Below, one piece after another: positions 17,757-27,082 of a stretch of DNA of 64,000 nt. This DNA comes from Methanomassiliicoccus sp. GTDB taxonomy: Archaea > Thermoplasmatota > Thermoplasmata > Methanomassiliicoccales > Methanomassiliicoccaceae. The notes beneath the pieces were generated by a model, which saw nothing but the letters and a program-made list of their open reading frames with translations, did no database searches and was not told where the DNA came from. The stretch is taken from assembly GCA_016109435.1 (NCBI GenBank), contig JAEILR010000028.1:1-64000 (forward strand), read 5' to 3'. Position 1 is the first letter of the stretch. Each line of letters opens with the position of its first letter. A program made the position numbers and the translations under genes.

Positions 17757-20700
17757 ACCTCGAACGTCCGACCGTTCATCGTCCCCTGGCCTTGGTTCAT
17801 CGGACACTTCGATAAAAGATTATGTTAATGAACCCCCTGACCATATTGAGACCGTTCCAAACATGCCCGGTGGACTGAAGGGATTGGTGGATCGGACGAG
17901 GGAATGCGTCGCCCAGAACAAGTATCTGGTAGTGGGAGCGTTGCTCATTGTTGCGCTGGTCATGATGGTGGGGATCAATATCATCCTTACCCCCGGGACC
18001 ATCATGTACGGTGACTTCAACACCCCTCGGGAGACCGATCGCTTCGAGCTTTACCCCATGTGGACCCAATATGGCCAATATTCCAACCTGGATAAGGTCG
18101 ACCGTCTCCTAGGGTTCGGTGTTCCGGTCAGCATTGCTATCGCCCTGGACGTTCCCACCGAGCTGTTCATCAAGATGATGATCCTGGGAACCCTCTTGAT
18201 CGCTGGCCTGGCCTCGTACTTGTCGGCCTACTGGCTGGGCAGAAAGGTCTACCCTCAGGTCGGGCAGCCATCGCTTTGTATAGCGGCCTTCGCCGTCTCC
18301 GTTGTCTACATGTTCAATCCATGGTCCATGAGCCGGATAGAACATTTCTTCCTTTGGACCGGGTATGCCCTGGCCCCCCTCATATTGATCGGGGCGATGA
18401 AAGGGCTGGAGGATCATGACCGCAAGACCTTGGTCATCACCGGAGTTCTCTGGATGCTCGCCTCGACGTCCGTCCACTACACGGTGTTCCTTTCCATCCT
18501 TGTGTTCGGGGCGCTCCTGTGCCAGCGCCCGCTGAGGATGAGCTGGTCCGAACGACAGAGTCTCCTCGGTTCGTTCCTCATACTACTGGCGTCGTTTCTG
18601 ATCACCAGCCTGTACTGGATCATACCGTACCTTGCCTCCCTCCTCGGCGGCTCGGGGGGGCCCCAGACCGTTTTGACGGTAGAGGTCTTGAACATGCTGA
18701 GCGCCAACTCCACCCCGATGAACGCCATAAGGGGCATAGGATATTGGTGGCCCAGGGTGGACATCGTGGCCCATGGGGGCCTGGAAGCACTGTGGAGCGT
18801 TGCCGGCTACATGGTCCCCATAATCGCGTTCGGGGCGTTACTGTTCCGGCGTGACCGCCTTACCCTCGCCCTGGCGGGCATGGCCGTGCTGTTCTTCATC
18901 CTATCCATGGGTACCAACTGGCCGCTGGGAGGGATATATTCCTGGCTGACCTTCGATGCCCCGCTCTCGGGACAGGTAGGATGGCTGCTGAGAGATCCGG
19001 ACAAGTGGGCCGGGCCTTTGTGGTTAACCTATGCCTTGCTGATCATGATCACTTTGCTGGGCTTGGCCAACCGGCTAAAGACGAAGCTTCCGGGGTTGTC
19101 AATCAGGAAGCAGGAGACCGTGGCGGTGGCCATAGTGTGCGCCCTGCTTCTTTCCGCATTCACTATTTTTGCCGCTCCTAGCGTGAACGGCCACATAAAC
19201 GGCGTCTACTCCCCGGTGGAGGTGCCGAAAGAGTACGACAGCACCAATGATTGGCTGGCCAGCCTGGATGGGGACTTCAATGTCATTTGGCTCCCCTCAG
19301 CTCTGGGGCTCTCCACCAACTGGACAAGTGGCATGGTGTCCAACATCGAGAACATGTACTCGGGGAAGCCGGACATCGGAGGGACCACCATATATGGTTC
19401 ATATTATCGCTCCTTCCTGACCCAGACCCTGGCCGAGAACCGGACCGACCAATTCGGACGCTTGCTAGCTCCCTCGGGGATAAAATATCTTGTCCTCCGC
19501 GAGGACATTCCCAGCCTAAGCGATCTCATACAAAGCATGGAATCGTCCCTCTCCTGGCAAAAGGACATGACCATGGTCAGGGAGGATGGGGCGTTGAAGG
19601 TCTACGAGGTCCTCGAGGACATCAGTTTGGTATATGCCACCGATAACATCATTTCGGCTATAGGCGGCCTGAGCGATCTTCGCTCGCTATGCTGGATTGA
19701 TGGTTTCAACACATCCATGGCCGGGGTCCTGTTCCCTCAGCAGACTCTCGGCCCTCCGCTCATAGGCGGGACCTATCTCATATCCAACGCCCGGCAGGAG
19801 GACCTGGTCCTCCTGGAGGGGGCCGGTTCAGTGGTTGCCCCCTACGATAGTACCGATCACCATGATCCAGCTGGCATGTGGTCGAAGGCATCCACGCTCG
19901 ATCCTCTGCATGGGACCTGGAGGGAATATCTCGAGGAGAGAGGCATCGACGGATGGTACTTTGACTACGGCTTGGGAACAGTGCTTACATGGGTGAACGG
20001 TACGGAGCCCGGCTCAATAATAACCATGTCCATGAGCGTACCCGCGGACGGTCAATATCGCATTTCCTGCCGCTATCTGGAGAGCGTTCAGGGCGGATCG
20101 ATGACCTTGATGCTGGACGGCGTGGCCCTGACGAACATCGATTCCCGATCGGAGGTCAACGGCTTTAGCTGGGATACCGTCGGACAGCTCAACCTGACCG
20201 CGGGAGAGCACACTCTTTCCATAATCAACAATAAAGGCTTCAACGCTGTGAACTTGCTACTGATCACCGGGCAGTCAGAATGGGATGAGGCGATCGCCGG
20301 TGCCCAGGATCAGTTATCGGGCTCGAACACGGCGTACCTCATGGAGGCTGAAGATTCCATGATCATTGCGAACGGCGAGTCAAGACTGGAACGAGCGGGC
20401 GATTTCAGTCAGGGGGAAGCGGTTACCATTTTTCCGGGTGAGGAGTACAGCGGTACCCTGAACGTTCTGAGCGATAACGATTTCCGGCTCGGCATCGTTG
20501 GGACTGGTGAGCTGGAGATCGTCATTGATGGAGCGAGCTATCTGGTCAACGGCACCTTCCCCGATGTTTCCTATTCGGGAATGGCCCGTCTTTCGGTCGG
20601 AGAGCACACGGTCACGGTGATCAATAGGGGCTCCTCCGATGCCATCATTGACACCATTTGGCTCTTCTCCGGTCAGGAAACCTCCCTGGATGCCTTGTTC

Positions 20701-21048
20701 AATGGTGGCCGATCCACGGCATCTGTCATCACTGCCAACACTGCCAATCCAACCGCCTACCCCATGGCCATCCAGGCGGAGGGACGGTTCCTACTGGTCA
20801 CCGGCACGGTTTATGATAGCAACTGGGTCGCCAGCACCGATCAGGGAGACGTGGCATCAAGACCCACGTGGGGATACCTCAATGGCTTCATACTGAACGT
20901 CTCTGGAAGCACGAGCATCACCGCCGAGTACCGGCCGCAGTCCTGGCTCTACGTGGGAGGAGCGGTCTCGATCGCGGGAGCCCTCATCTTTTTTCCCGCC
21001 CTCATCGTCTATGGTCGTGGACGAAAGCGAGACGAAGAAGGACCATGA
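17749..21048 (+). CDS. Very large membrane protein with N-terminal GT-C/YfhO-like helices and C-terminal ectodomain (paralogue 2)
   Basis: 1099 residues. After a hydrophilic start of about 60 residues come some 12 hydrophobic helices (about 62-490), an ectodomain to about 1060 and a final membrane helix with a basic tail. The first outer loop carries GDFNTPRETDRFELYP, an acidic site as in GT-C enzymes. A lectin-like segment (RISCRYLESVQGGSMTLMLD then LTAGEHTLSIINNKGFNAVN) aligns closely with one in the protein at 21074-24658. The ATG at 17749 overlaps the previous gene's stop and is preferred over a non-homologous extension. Probably a lipid-linked glycan transferase with a sugar-binding ectodomain (inference). 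Confidence 0.75.
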   Translation: MGEPRTSDRSSSPGLGSSDTSIKDYVNEPPDHIETVPNMPGGLKGLVDRTRECVAQNKYLVVGALLIVALVMMVGINIILTPGTIMYGDFNTPRETDRFELYPMWTQYGQYSNLDKVDRLLGFGVPVSIAIALDVPTELFIKMMILGTLLIAGLASYLSAYWLGRKVYPQVGQPSLCIAAFAVSVVYMFNPWSMSRIEHFFLWTGYALAPLILIGAMKGLEDHDRKTLVITGVLWMLASTSVHYTVFLSILVFGALLCQRPLRMSWSERQSLLGSFLILLASFLITSLYWIIPYLASLLGGSGGPQTVLTVEVLNMLSANSTPMNAIRGIGYWWPRVDIVAHGGLEALWSVAGYMVPIIAFGALLFRRDRLTLALAGMAVLFFILSMGTNWPLGGIYSWLTFDAPLSGQVGWLLRDPDKWAGPLWLTYALLIMITLLGLANRLKTKLPGLSIRKQETVAVAIVCALLLSAFTIFAAPSVNGHINGVYSPVEVPKEYDSTNDWLASLDGDFNVIWLPSALGLSTNWTSGMVSNIENMYSGKPDIGGTTIYGSYYRSFLTQTLAENRTDQFGRLLAPSGIKYLVLREDIPSLSDLIQSMESSLSWQKDMTMVREDGALKVYEVLEDISLVYATDNIISAIGGLSDLRSLCWIDGFNTSMAGVLFPQQTLGPPLIGGTYLISNARQEDLVLLEGAGSVVAPYDSTDHHDPAGMWSKASTLDPLHGTWREYLEERGIDGWYFDYGLGTVLTWVNGTEPGSIITMSMSVPADGQYRISCRYLESVQGGSMTLMLDGVALTNIDSRSEVNGFSWDTVGQLNLTAGEHTLSIINNKGFNAVNLLLITGQSEWDEAIAGAQDQLSGSNTAYLMEAEDSMIIANGESRLERAGDFSQGEAVTIFPGEEYSGTLNVLSDNDFRLGIVGTGELEIVIDGASYLVNGTFPDVSYSGMARLSVGEHTVTVINRGSSDAIIDTIWLFSGQETSLDALFNGGRSTASVITANTANPTAYPMAIQAEGRFLLVTGTVYDSNWVASTDQGDVASRPTWGYLNGFILNVSGSTSITAEYRPQSWLYVGGAVSIAGALIFFPALIVYGRGRKRDEEGP

Positions 21049-21073
21049 TCTCATCGTTCCTCCCGACGACTCC

Positions 21074-24000
21074 TCATCTTGCCCTTCGTAGACGTGGGCA
21101 CAGGCTTCTCAGACGGTCTCCCCAGATATAGAAGAGCACTGCGGAGATGGTTATTACAAGTGCCGATGTTAGCGAGATCGCCATACCGAGGTTGTACAGA
21201 TGATCGGGCGAATAAGACACCACCAAGTCCGCACTCCCGTTGATCTGGAGGACGAAGCCGTTCTCCGCGGTATTCACCGGCACCGATGACGCTTGGGTGA
21301 TCGACCCATCGGAAGAGGATACGGTCCATCCGCTATCGAAAGCGTGCGTGAACACGAGGAACGATGAACCTTGTGAGGTCACGTCCAGCCTATAGGCCGA
21401 CGTGCCCGCCTCGATCACCTTCACGACCTTACCGCTGGCCTGATAGAAGCTGTCCAGCTGTGCCAAATTGACACCGGCGTTGGCGGAGAACAACAGGATC
21501 TCATCGGCTTGATAGTTCGGATCTTCTGAAAGGATGGTAACGTTGTGCCTGCCCACATCCAGGTGCAGGATCAGGTATCTCCCGTTTCCATCCATGGTGC
21601 CCGCGGCGTTACCATCGACGTATAATGTGGAGATGTTTTCCGAACTCGCGTACGCTACGTAATCGGCGGGCTGGAAGATCTCGATCTCTTTTTTCACGAC
21701 TTGGTACTGATCAGCGGGCCCGATAGAGGCATTGAGGTCAGAGCGATGGTCGTTTCCCGGATCGTTACTGTGCAACACGTAGATCAACGCCTTATTAGCC
21801 AGCTGAGCGTTGTAGCGAGAGAGTAGAGCGTTGTACTCGTCCTCCTTGATCAGGGAGATCATATTGACGGCATTCACACCGTCATTGCTGAGTATCGTCA
21901 CATCATGAGCGCCGGAAGTGAGTTCCAGGGTGCCTCCATACATCCAGTCTAACGAAGTATCATCGCTCGAGGTTCCTAGGCCGACCGCCTTCCCGTCGAT
22001 GGCGACGGTGATGTTTCCTCCCAGGGGGCTGTTCAGGGCACGGACGTACAGGCGGTACTGCCCTTCACCGTCAACGGAGATCCGACCGTCTAGCTGGGGA
22101 GGTCTAAGGAGTCCGGTGGTGTTGTAGATGGAAACGTAATCGACCCAGAATGTGTTGGGCAGGGGCGTCGTCGGGTTTGACCCGTGCCAGATCTGTAGAC
22201 TTATGTATCTGACCTCGGGGTCCTCGGTCTTGTAGTTCAGCCTAACGGCCGTCCTGTCAATCTCCCCGCTTCCCAGCCCATAATATGGCTTGACTGACAT
22301 CAGGCTGCCGTTCTCATCGTACTCTGCTACCTTGAAATGAATGTCGAACCCGCTTTGGGACCTGATCTCGGTCGTCAGTGTGTATGTCTGGTTGGTATCG
22401 ATCTCCACCAACGGGCTTCGGACCGTCTTCCATCCCGACGTCGCATTCAACAGCATTACTCTCATGCTGTCCCCGTTCCATCTGAGAACCTGCTTTGCGT
22501 CGAACTGCTCTGGATAGTTACTTCTGACAAACTCTTGCACCGTTTCACGATCGGTAAGGTCATAGTTCTTAACCAGCGCACTGTTGGGCAGAGGGAGGTC
22601 TTCCGGGATGGTCAGGTTGGCGTCCACATAGGCCAGACCCTCGCCGAAGTCCAGGTTCCAGTTCTCCATACCCACAGAGTCCAGCTGGTTTATCCAGTCA
22701 TAGTTCGACGGGTTATATGTCGTTATGAACTGCCAGGATTGGTCACCGTAATATGGGATATACAGGAATGGCGAGGAGGTTTCGGAACTTCGGACCATCA
22801 GGTCGTATGGATATCCAGGCCCCATTATCACGTAAGGAGTGCTGCTGAACGCGCCTTCGAGGTCCATAATGGCCTGGTCCGTCTGGATCCAGTCGTCCCA
22901 CGCACTCCTGGCGGCTCCGGAATCGATGCTGTCAAAGTTCATCGCTAGATCGGAGAACCGAAACTGGTCGCTGTATCGCTCGTTCTCCAAAACCATAAGC
23001 TGCTCGCCCTCAAAGCTGACGGAGAGGTCGCTCTGGTTCTTCAGCCCGTTCTCCAGCCTATTGTCTAGATATGTGGTCTTGTCCAGTATGATGTACTTAG
23101 CGCCGAGGGGGGCTAACGCGCTCCCTAGTTTGCTGATGTTTCCCTTATTGAGCAGGGTCATGAGGTAATGAAGGTACGGAGAGTCGGCCAGACCTGGAGC
23201 TTTGAAACCACTATGGGGATTGCTTGGCAGGTAGAGGATCTTGAAGTTCCAATCCCCTCCTGCCTGTTCCTCGATGAGATCATAGGTCCGGGTGTAATCG
23301 CTGCTAAGGTCCTTCGGCGATATCACCCCGCCGAAATCTCCAGTAGCCATCGGCCAGGTGGCAATCAGGGATGAGGCAACGAGGAGTACCACAAGAGCTG
23401 CGGTTACATATCTGGTTATGGTCCGTGGTTCCAACTTGCGCCACAGGTCAGTGAGATTGACAGTTGACAGCCATCTCGAAAAGCCTAGTATCCCGTATGA
23501 AGCCAATAGGACCATGGGATAGGCCATTAACAGCAGCCATTTGTAGGAGGTTCGGAAGGCGATCCCAAAGGGGAGGTTGAAGACAAAGTACTGGTAACCG
23601 TCCTTGATGAACTGGAGGGGAGAGAGCGGAGCGGAGGCCAGAAGCAGCACTATGAGGGATACGATGAATAACGAGATTACCAGGCGGTTCTTCCTGAAGA
23701 AAAGCAAGGAGAGCAAAGCCAGGGCAGGCAACACGAGCTGAGCCATCTTGTAGAGGGACATCAGCAGTCCGTTTTCTAGGTTGAATAGCTCCCTGGCCGG
23801 CGTCCAGAAGTCGGCCTGAAAGACCAAGGCGTTGGACAGGCTCGCGTACTTGTTGAGAACATAATAGAAGTTCACGGAGAGGTTTGGACGGGCTAGAAGT
23901 GTCGCCTGGTCCGGCACGAACAGGGTCGGCAGGATCCAGAACGCGCTCAGGGCGACGAAGCTGACGACAGCAACAGATAGGTAACCGGTCCCTCGCAAGA

Positions 24001-24658
24001 CCCCTCTGAAGCGATCCATGGCCAGCATTAAAAATAAGATCAGGACGACAAGGAAGATGTTCCATACTGGCCATCTTGGGTCCCCAGAAGATGCGGTTAT
24101 GATTATGCCCGTAAGGACCCCATACAGCGCGATGTCTCTTCCGGAACGTTCCGACCATATGAACTTCAGTAAAGTATAGAGAAGCGCGGGCAGCAACGCG
24201 TAGCCGACCAGGAGGAACAGGTCAACGACATAGTAAAAGTTCAGGGGACAGAAGATGTAAGCCACCGTAGAAGCGCCGGCTAGAACGTAGGTCAGCCTCC
24301 TCCCCGCGCCCTCGTGCTGGAGCACCCTGAACGTTGCATAGTAACAGAACACTCCCATCAGCATGAAGGTCCCGAAGAACAACAGTCGTTCCTGGATCGC
24401 GGTGTCTACCGGCAGGTAGAATAGCCAGGAATAGATGATCATCTGGTTGGGGATTATGCCTGCCTGGCTGTTGTGAATGTACAGGCCCGTTAGGCCAGGT
24501 TCGTTGAAGTAGGGCCATGTGAGGTCACCCGCGTTAGCCACGCCGGACCTTAAGAGGAACGCCGATAGGGCGATGGATGACAGTACTAGGGAGAGGAGAG
24601 TGGCCGCGAAGAGTATGGTGGACCGCTCTCCCCTGAGGACCTCACCAAATCGGTTCAT
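21074..24658 (-). CDS. Very large membrane protein with N-terminal GT-C/YfhO-like helices and C-terminal ectodomain (paralogue 3)
   Basis: 1194 residues, the longest of the three. Hydrophobic helices fill about residues 14-440. A loop motif NAGDLTWPYFNEPG gives the acidic site after the first helix. The ectodomain has lectin-like units (QYRLYVRALNSPLGGNITV, then LTSGAHDVTILSNDGVNAVN) matching the protein at 17749. The end has the YfhO-like FDSGWTVSSSDGS segment and a last helix. The ATG at 24658 (16 bases after the upstream gene) is preferred, and the in-frame ATG at 24706 would overlap that gene. Last gene of the dideoxyhexose operon, so it may add or recognise that sugar (inference). Confidence 0.75.
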   Translation of the reverse strand: MNRFGEVLRGERSTILFAATLLSLVLSSIALSAFLLRSGVANAGDLTWPYFNEPGLTGLYIHNSQAGIIPNQMIIYSWLFYLPVDTAIQERLLFFGTFMLMGVFCYYATFRVLQHEGAGRRLTYVLAGASTVAYIFCPLNFYYVVDLFLLVGYALLPALLYTLLKFIWSERSGRDIALYGVLTGIIITASSGDPRWPVWNIFLVVLILFLMLAMDRFRGVLRGTGYLSVAVVSFVALSAFWILPTLFVPDQATLLARPNLSVNFYYVLNKYASLSNALVFQADFWTPARELFNLENGLLMSLYKMAQLVLPALALLSLLFFRKNRLVISLFIVSLIVLLLASAPLSPLQFIKDGYQYFVFNLPFGIAFRTSYKWLLLMAYPMVLLASYGILGFSRWLSTVNLTDLWRKLEPRTITRYVTAALVVLLVASSLIATWPMATGDFGGVISPKDLSSDYTRTYDLIEEQAGGDWNFKILYLPSNPHSGFKAPGLADSPYLHYLMTLLNKGNISKLGSALAPLGAKYIILDKTTYLDNRLENGLKNQSDLSVSFEGEQLMVLENERYSDQFRFSDLAMNFDSIDSGAARSAWDDWIQTDQAIMDLEGAFSSTPYVIMGPGYPYDLMVRSSETSSPFLYIPYYGDQSWQFITTYNPSNYDWINQLDSVGMENWNLDFGEGLAYVDANLTIPEDLPLPNSALVKNYDLTDRETVQEFVRSNYPEQFDAKQVLRWNGDSMRVMLLNATSGWKTVRSPLVEIDTNQTYTLTTEIRSQSGFDIHFKVAEYDENGSLMSVKPYYGLGSGEIDRTAVRLNYKTEDPEVRYISLQIWHGSNPTTPLPNTFWVDYVSIYNTTGLLRPPQLDGRISVDGEGQYRLYVRALNSPLGGNITVAIDGKAVGLGTSSDDTSLDWMYGGTLELTSGAHDVTILSNDGVNAVNMISLIKEDEYNALLSRYNAQLANKALIYVLHSNDPGNDHRSDLNASIGPADQYQVVKKEIEIFQPADYVAYASSENISTLYVDGNAAGTMDGNGRYLILHLDVGRHNVTILSEDPNYQADEILLFSANAGVNLAQLDSFYQASGKVVKVIEAGTSAYRLDVTSQGSSFLVFTHAFDSGWTVSSSDGSITQASSVPVNTAENGFVLQINGSADLVVSYSPDHLYNLGMAISLTSALVITISAVLFYIWGDRLRSLCPRLRRAR

Positions 24659-24674
24659 GCTCGCATTGCTCCCC

Positions 24675-25868
24675 TTATCCCTTATGAATCTGGGCGATAA
24701 GCTCATCGACCCTTGATCGCATGACCTCTGGAGAGTAGTCCCCTCCGAAGCAGCTTCCGATCTCGTTCCCTGCGTAAATGGTGCGGGGGTCGAAGGATCC
24801 CAGGGCATCGGCGAACTCATCGATCCTCAGTACCATCACGTCCCCCCTGCCCCTCACATCGATGCCTTCGATACCGACCTCGGTGGTGAGAATCGGCTTC
24901 CTGTAACCCATGAACAGGAGGACCTTGGTCTTGGTTCCAGCCCCCACACGCATGGGCGCCACGAATATGTCGGTTACTGCGATGGCGGCATCGATCTTGT
25001 CGAGGTAGCCGGTGAATACGACATTGTCCGGGGGTTCGGAGAAGCCTTCCTCACCTTTACCAACGATCAAGAACCGGATGTCCTTCCTCGTCGTTGCCAG
25101 GCCGCCCGCCAGTTCGTTCAGTATGAGATTGACACAGTCCTTGTTCTGTACAGACGTGAGGTCTCCCAGAAAGGTGGCCACGACCTTTCCGTTCAATCCA
25201 TACTTCTGCCTGAACAGGTCCGTCTCCTCAGCGGTCACCGCCAGGGGCGGTATGTCCAGAACGTTCGGAATGACCATGGCCTTCTTCCTGGGCATGTGGA
25301 ACATTCTCTCTGAAAAATCGACCTCGTTCTGGGAAACGAAGATGATGTGGTCACTGAGTCGATAGGCGAAGTACTCTAGAGGCCCCCACGTCAGGCACCT
25401 GAGGATGTAGGCGGCCCGGTTGTGCTTCTTGAAGTCGATGCCCAGTTTGAGGTTCACGCAGTGGGTGTCCAGGATTACAGTTTTGCCCAGTAGCTTCGCC
25501 ATCGCCACGGCGAATGGGAACAGGGCCCCTTCTATCAACACCATATCGCTGGACCGTATCAGGGCCCTATTGTCCCAGATGCCCTTTATCGTCATCAGCT
25601 GCATCTTCAGCTGGCCCAGCGGATTGAAGGTGAACAGCCTGAAGAACAGGTCGCTGACCCGACGATTGCGATAGACCGCATCGTACTCTATACGCTTGTA
25701 ATCAGTCTCGCCCGCCCCTCGAGGCTCGGCGATATGGAACTCAATCAGGGTGACCTCGTCGTGCCTCAAAAGGGAATCGATCAGATGCCCTATCCGGATG
25801 CTGTATCCATTAGAGTTCCTCTCGATGGGGCCTAGCGCGATCATCGTAATCAATTCACGATCCCTCAC
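24675..25868 (-). CDS. Family 4 glycosyltransferase
   Basis: GT-B fold enzyme of 397 residues. The N-terminal half carries ERNSNGYSIRIGHLIDSL. The C-terminal Rossmann half carries FLIVGKGEEGF, VVFTGYLDKIDAAIAVTDIFVAPMRVGAGTKTKV (quoted in part as APMRVGAGTKTKVLLFMGY) and a late acidic region, as in GT4 enzymes. It is closest in style to the PEP-CTERM/Stp1-type GT4 group. Cytoplasmic, no membrane helix. It sits in the minus-strand operon between a GT2 gene (51 bases upstream) and the giant membrane protein gene. Substrate unknown. Confidence 0.87.
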   Translation of the reverse strand: MRDRELITMIALGPIERNSNGYSIRIGHLIDSLLRHDEVTLIEFHIAEPRGAGETDYKRIEYDAVYRNRRVSDLFFRLFTFNPLGQLKMQLMTIKGIWDNRALIRSSDMVLIEGALFPFAVAMAKLLGKTVILDTHCVNLKLGIDFKKHNRAAYILRCLTWGPLEYFAYRLSDHIIFVSQNEVDFSERMFHMPRKKAMVIPNVLDIPPLAVTAEETDLFRQKYGLNGKVVATFLGDLTSVQNKDCVNLILNELAGGLATTRKDIRFLIVGKGEEGFSEPPDNVVFTGYLDKIDAAIAVTDIFVAPMRVGAGTKTKVLLFMGYRKPILTTEVGIEGIDVRGRGDVMVLRIDEFADALGSFDPRTIYAGNEIGSCFGGDYSPEVMRSRVDELIAQIHKG

Positions 25869-25919
25869 TTGGCGGCTGGACCACCAGTCAGTAGCCCAGT
25901 ATTGTTGAGATATATCAAT

Positions 25920-26993
25920 TTAAGGGCCGGGGTGGACCCCCCTGTCCTCGGTGATGAGGACCGCCTTGACCCCATCAGCGGTCCCCCTCAAGAATGGCCC
26001 GATGCGTTCGGTCTCCTGATGGTGTAGATGGATCAAGATCGTAGGGATGAAAAGCACCAGGAGGTGGTAGGCCATGAACCGGTGGCTGTCCCACCGGGAA
26101 CCGTTCTTGCGTATGAAGAGGTACCTGTTCCTGACCATGTAATACTCCTTGGAAGCGGCTATGATGCTGTAGGATTCGTGATGCCACACCATCGATCCAG
26201 GGACGTAGGAACATTTGTAACCAAGCGCCATGATGCGAGTGCAAAGATCGGTCTCCTCCCAGTATGTGTAGAAGGAGCGGTCAAAGCCCCCAGTGACCTC
26301 AAGCACGGACATCTTCATCAGGAAGCATGCGCCATCGGCAAAGTCGACCTCCCCGCCCTCGTCGTACTGCCCCCTGTCCGGCTCTCCTCTTCCACGACGT
26401 ATGGACTTCACCCTGCGGATGTCGAGGAAGCAGCCCGCACAGTTGATTATGTTGCTGGCGCCGTTGTAATCGTAATACAATATTTTCGGGGCCGATATCG
26501 CTATCTTCTCCGACGAACGGATGTCCTTTACGAGGGCGCTGAGGAACCCTGGAGCGACCACAACGTCATTGTTCATGAACAGGACGTACTCTGGATGGAC
26601 CTCCCTGGCCACGAACTCTATGCCGAGGTTGTTCCCTCCGGCAAAACCCTGGTTCTCCTCAACACGCAGTAATGACATCCTCGGACCAGCAGCGGCCGAG
26701 TAACCATCATCGCTTCGCGCTGTAAATTCCCCGTCGAGGCCTACCAGCACTGAACGAAACGGCAGCGGTTTGCTCCTCTGATCGTACCTGAAGAAGGGGG
26801 AGCGGACCTCCAGCTCGCCCTGGCAATAGGACATGATCTTCTCCACAGAGTCATTCTTGGAGCCGTTATCGACGAGCACGATCTCGTAACATGGGTAGTC
26901 GTTTTGAAGGATCGATTCGAGACATTCTATCGTTATTTCCCACTTGTTCCAGTTGAGGACAATGATGGCGACCGAAGGGTACGTCGCGGTCAT
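25920..26993 (-). CDS. Family 2 glycosyltransferase, rhamnosyltransferase (WbbL)-like
   Basis: The 357-residue protein starts SVAIIVLNWNKWEITIECLE. VDNGSKNDSVE and ENQGFAGGNNLGIEF are diagnostic of WbbL-like GT2 enzymes that add deoxyhexoses. The metal motif is FMNNDVVVAPGFL, and GGFDRSFYTYWEETDLCTR is the acceptor-side ED motif. An insertion of about 35 residues between the first two motifs is unusual. A hydrophobic helix occurs near residue 310. Because it follows rfbFGH directly (89 bases), it is the best candidate for transferring the CDP-dideoxyhexose. Confidence 0.88.
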   Translation of the reverse strand: MTATYPSVAIIVLNWNKWEITIECLESILQNDYPCYEIVLVDNGSKNDSVEKIMSYCQGELEVRSPFFRYDQRSKPLPFRSVLVGLDGEFTARSDDGYSAAAGPRMSLLRVEENQGFAGGNNLGIEFVAREVHPEYVLFMNNDVVVAPGFLSALVKDIRSSEKIAISAPKILYYDYNGASNIINCAGCFLDIRRVKSIRRGRGEPDRGQYDEGGEVDFADGACFLMKMSVLEVTGGFDRSFYTYWEETDLCTRIMALGYKCSYVPGSMVWHHESYSIIAASKEYYMVRNRYLFIRKNGSRWDSHRFMAYHLLVLFIPTILIHLHHQETERIGPFLRGTADGVKAVLITEDRGVHPGP

Positions 26994-27082
26994 GTGACCG
27001 TGAAACGCACCTCAGATATAGAACCTGATTGTGACGCCTCCACGATAAGGCCGAGACGGAGCGCCCCGCCCTTCGCAAGGCC

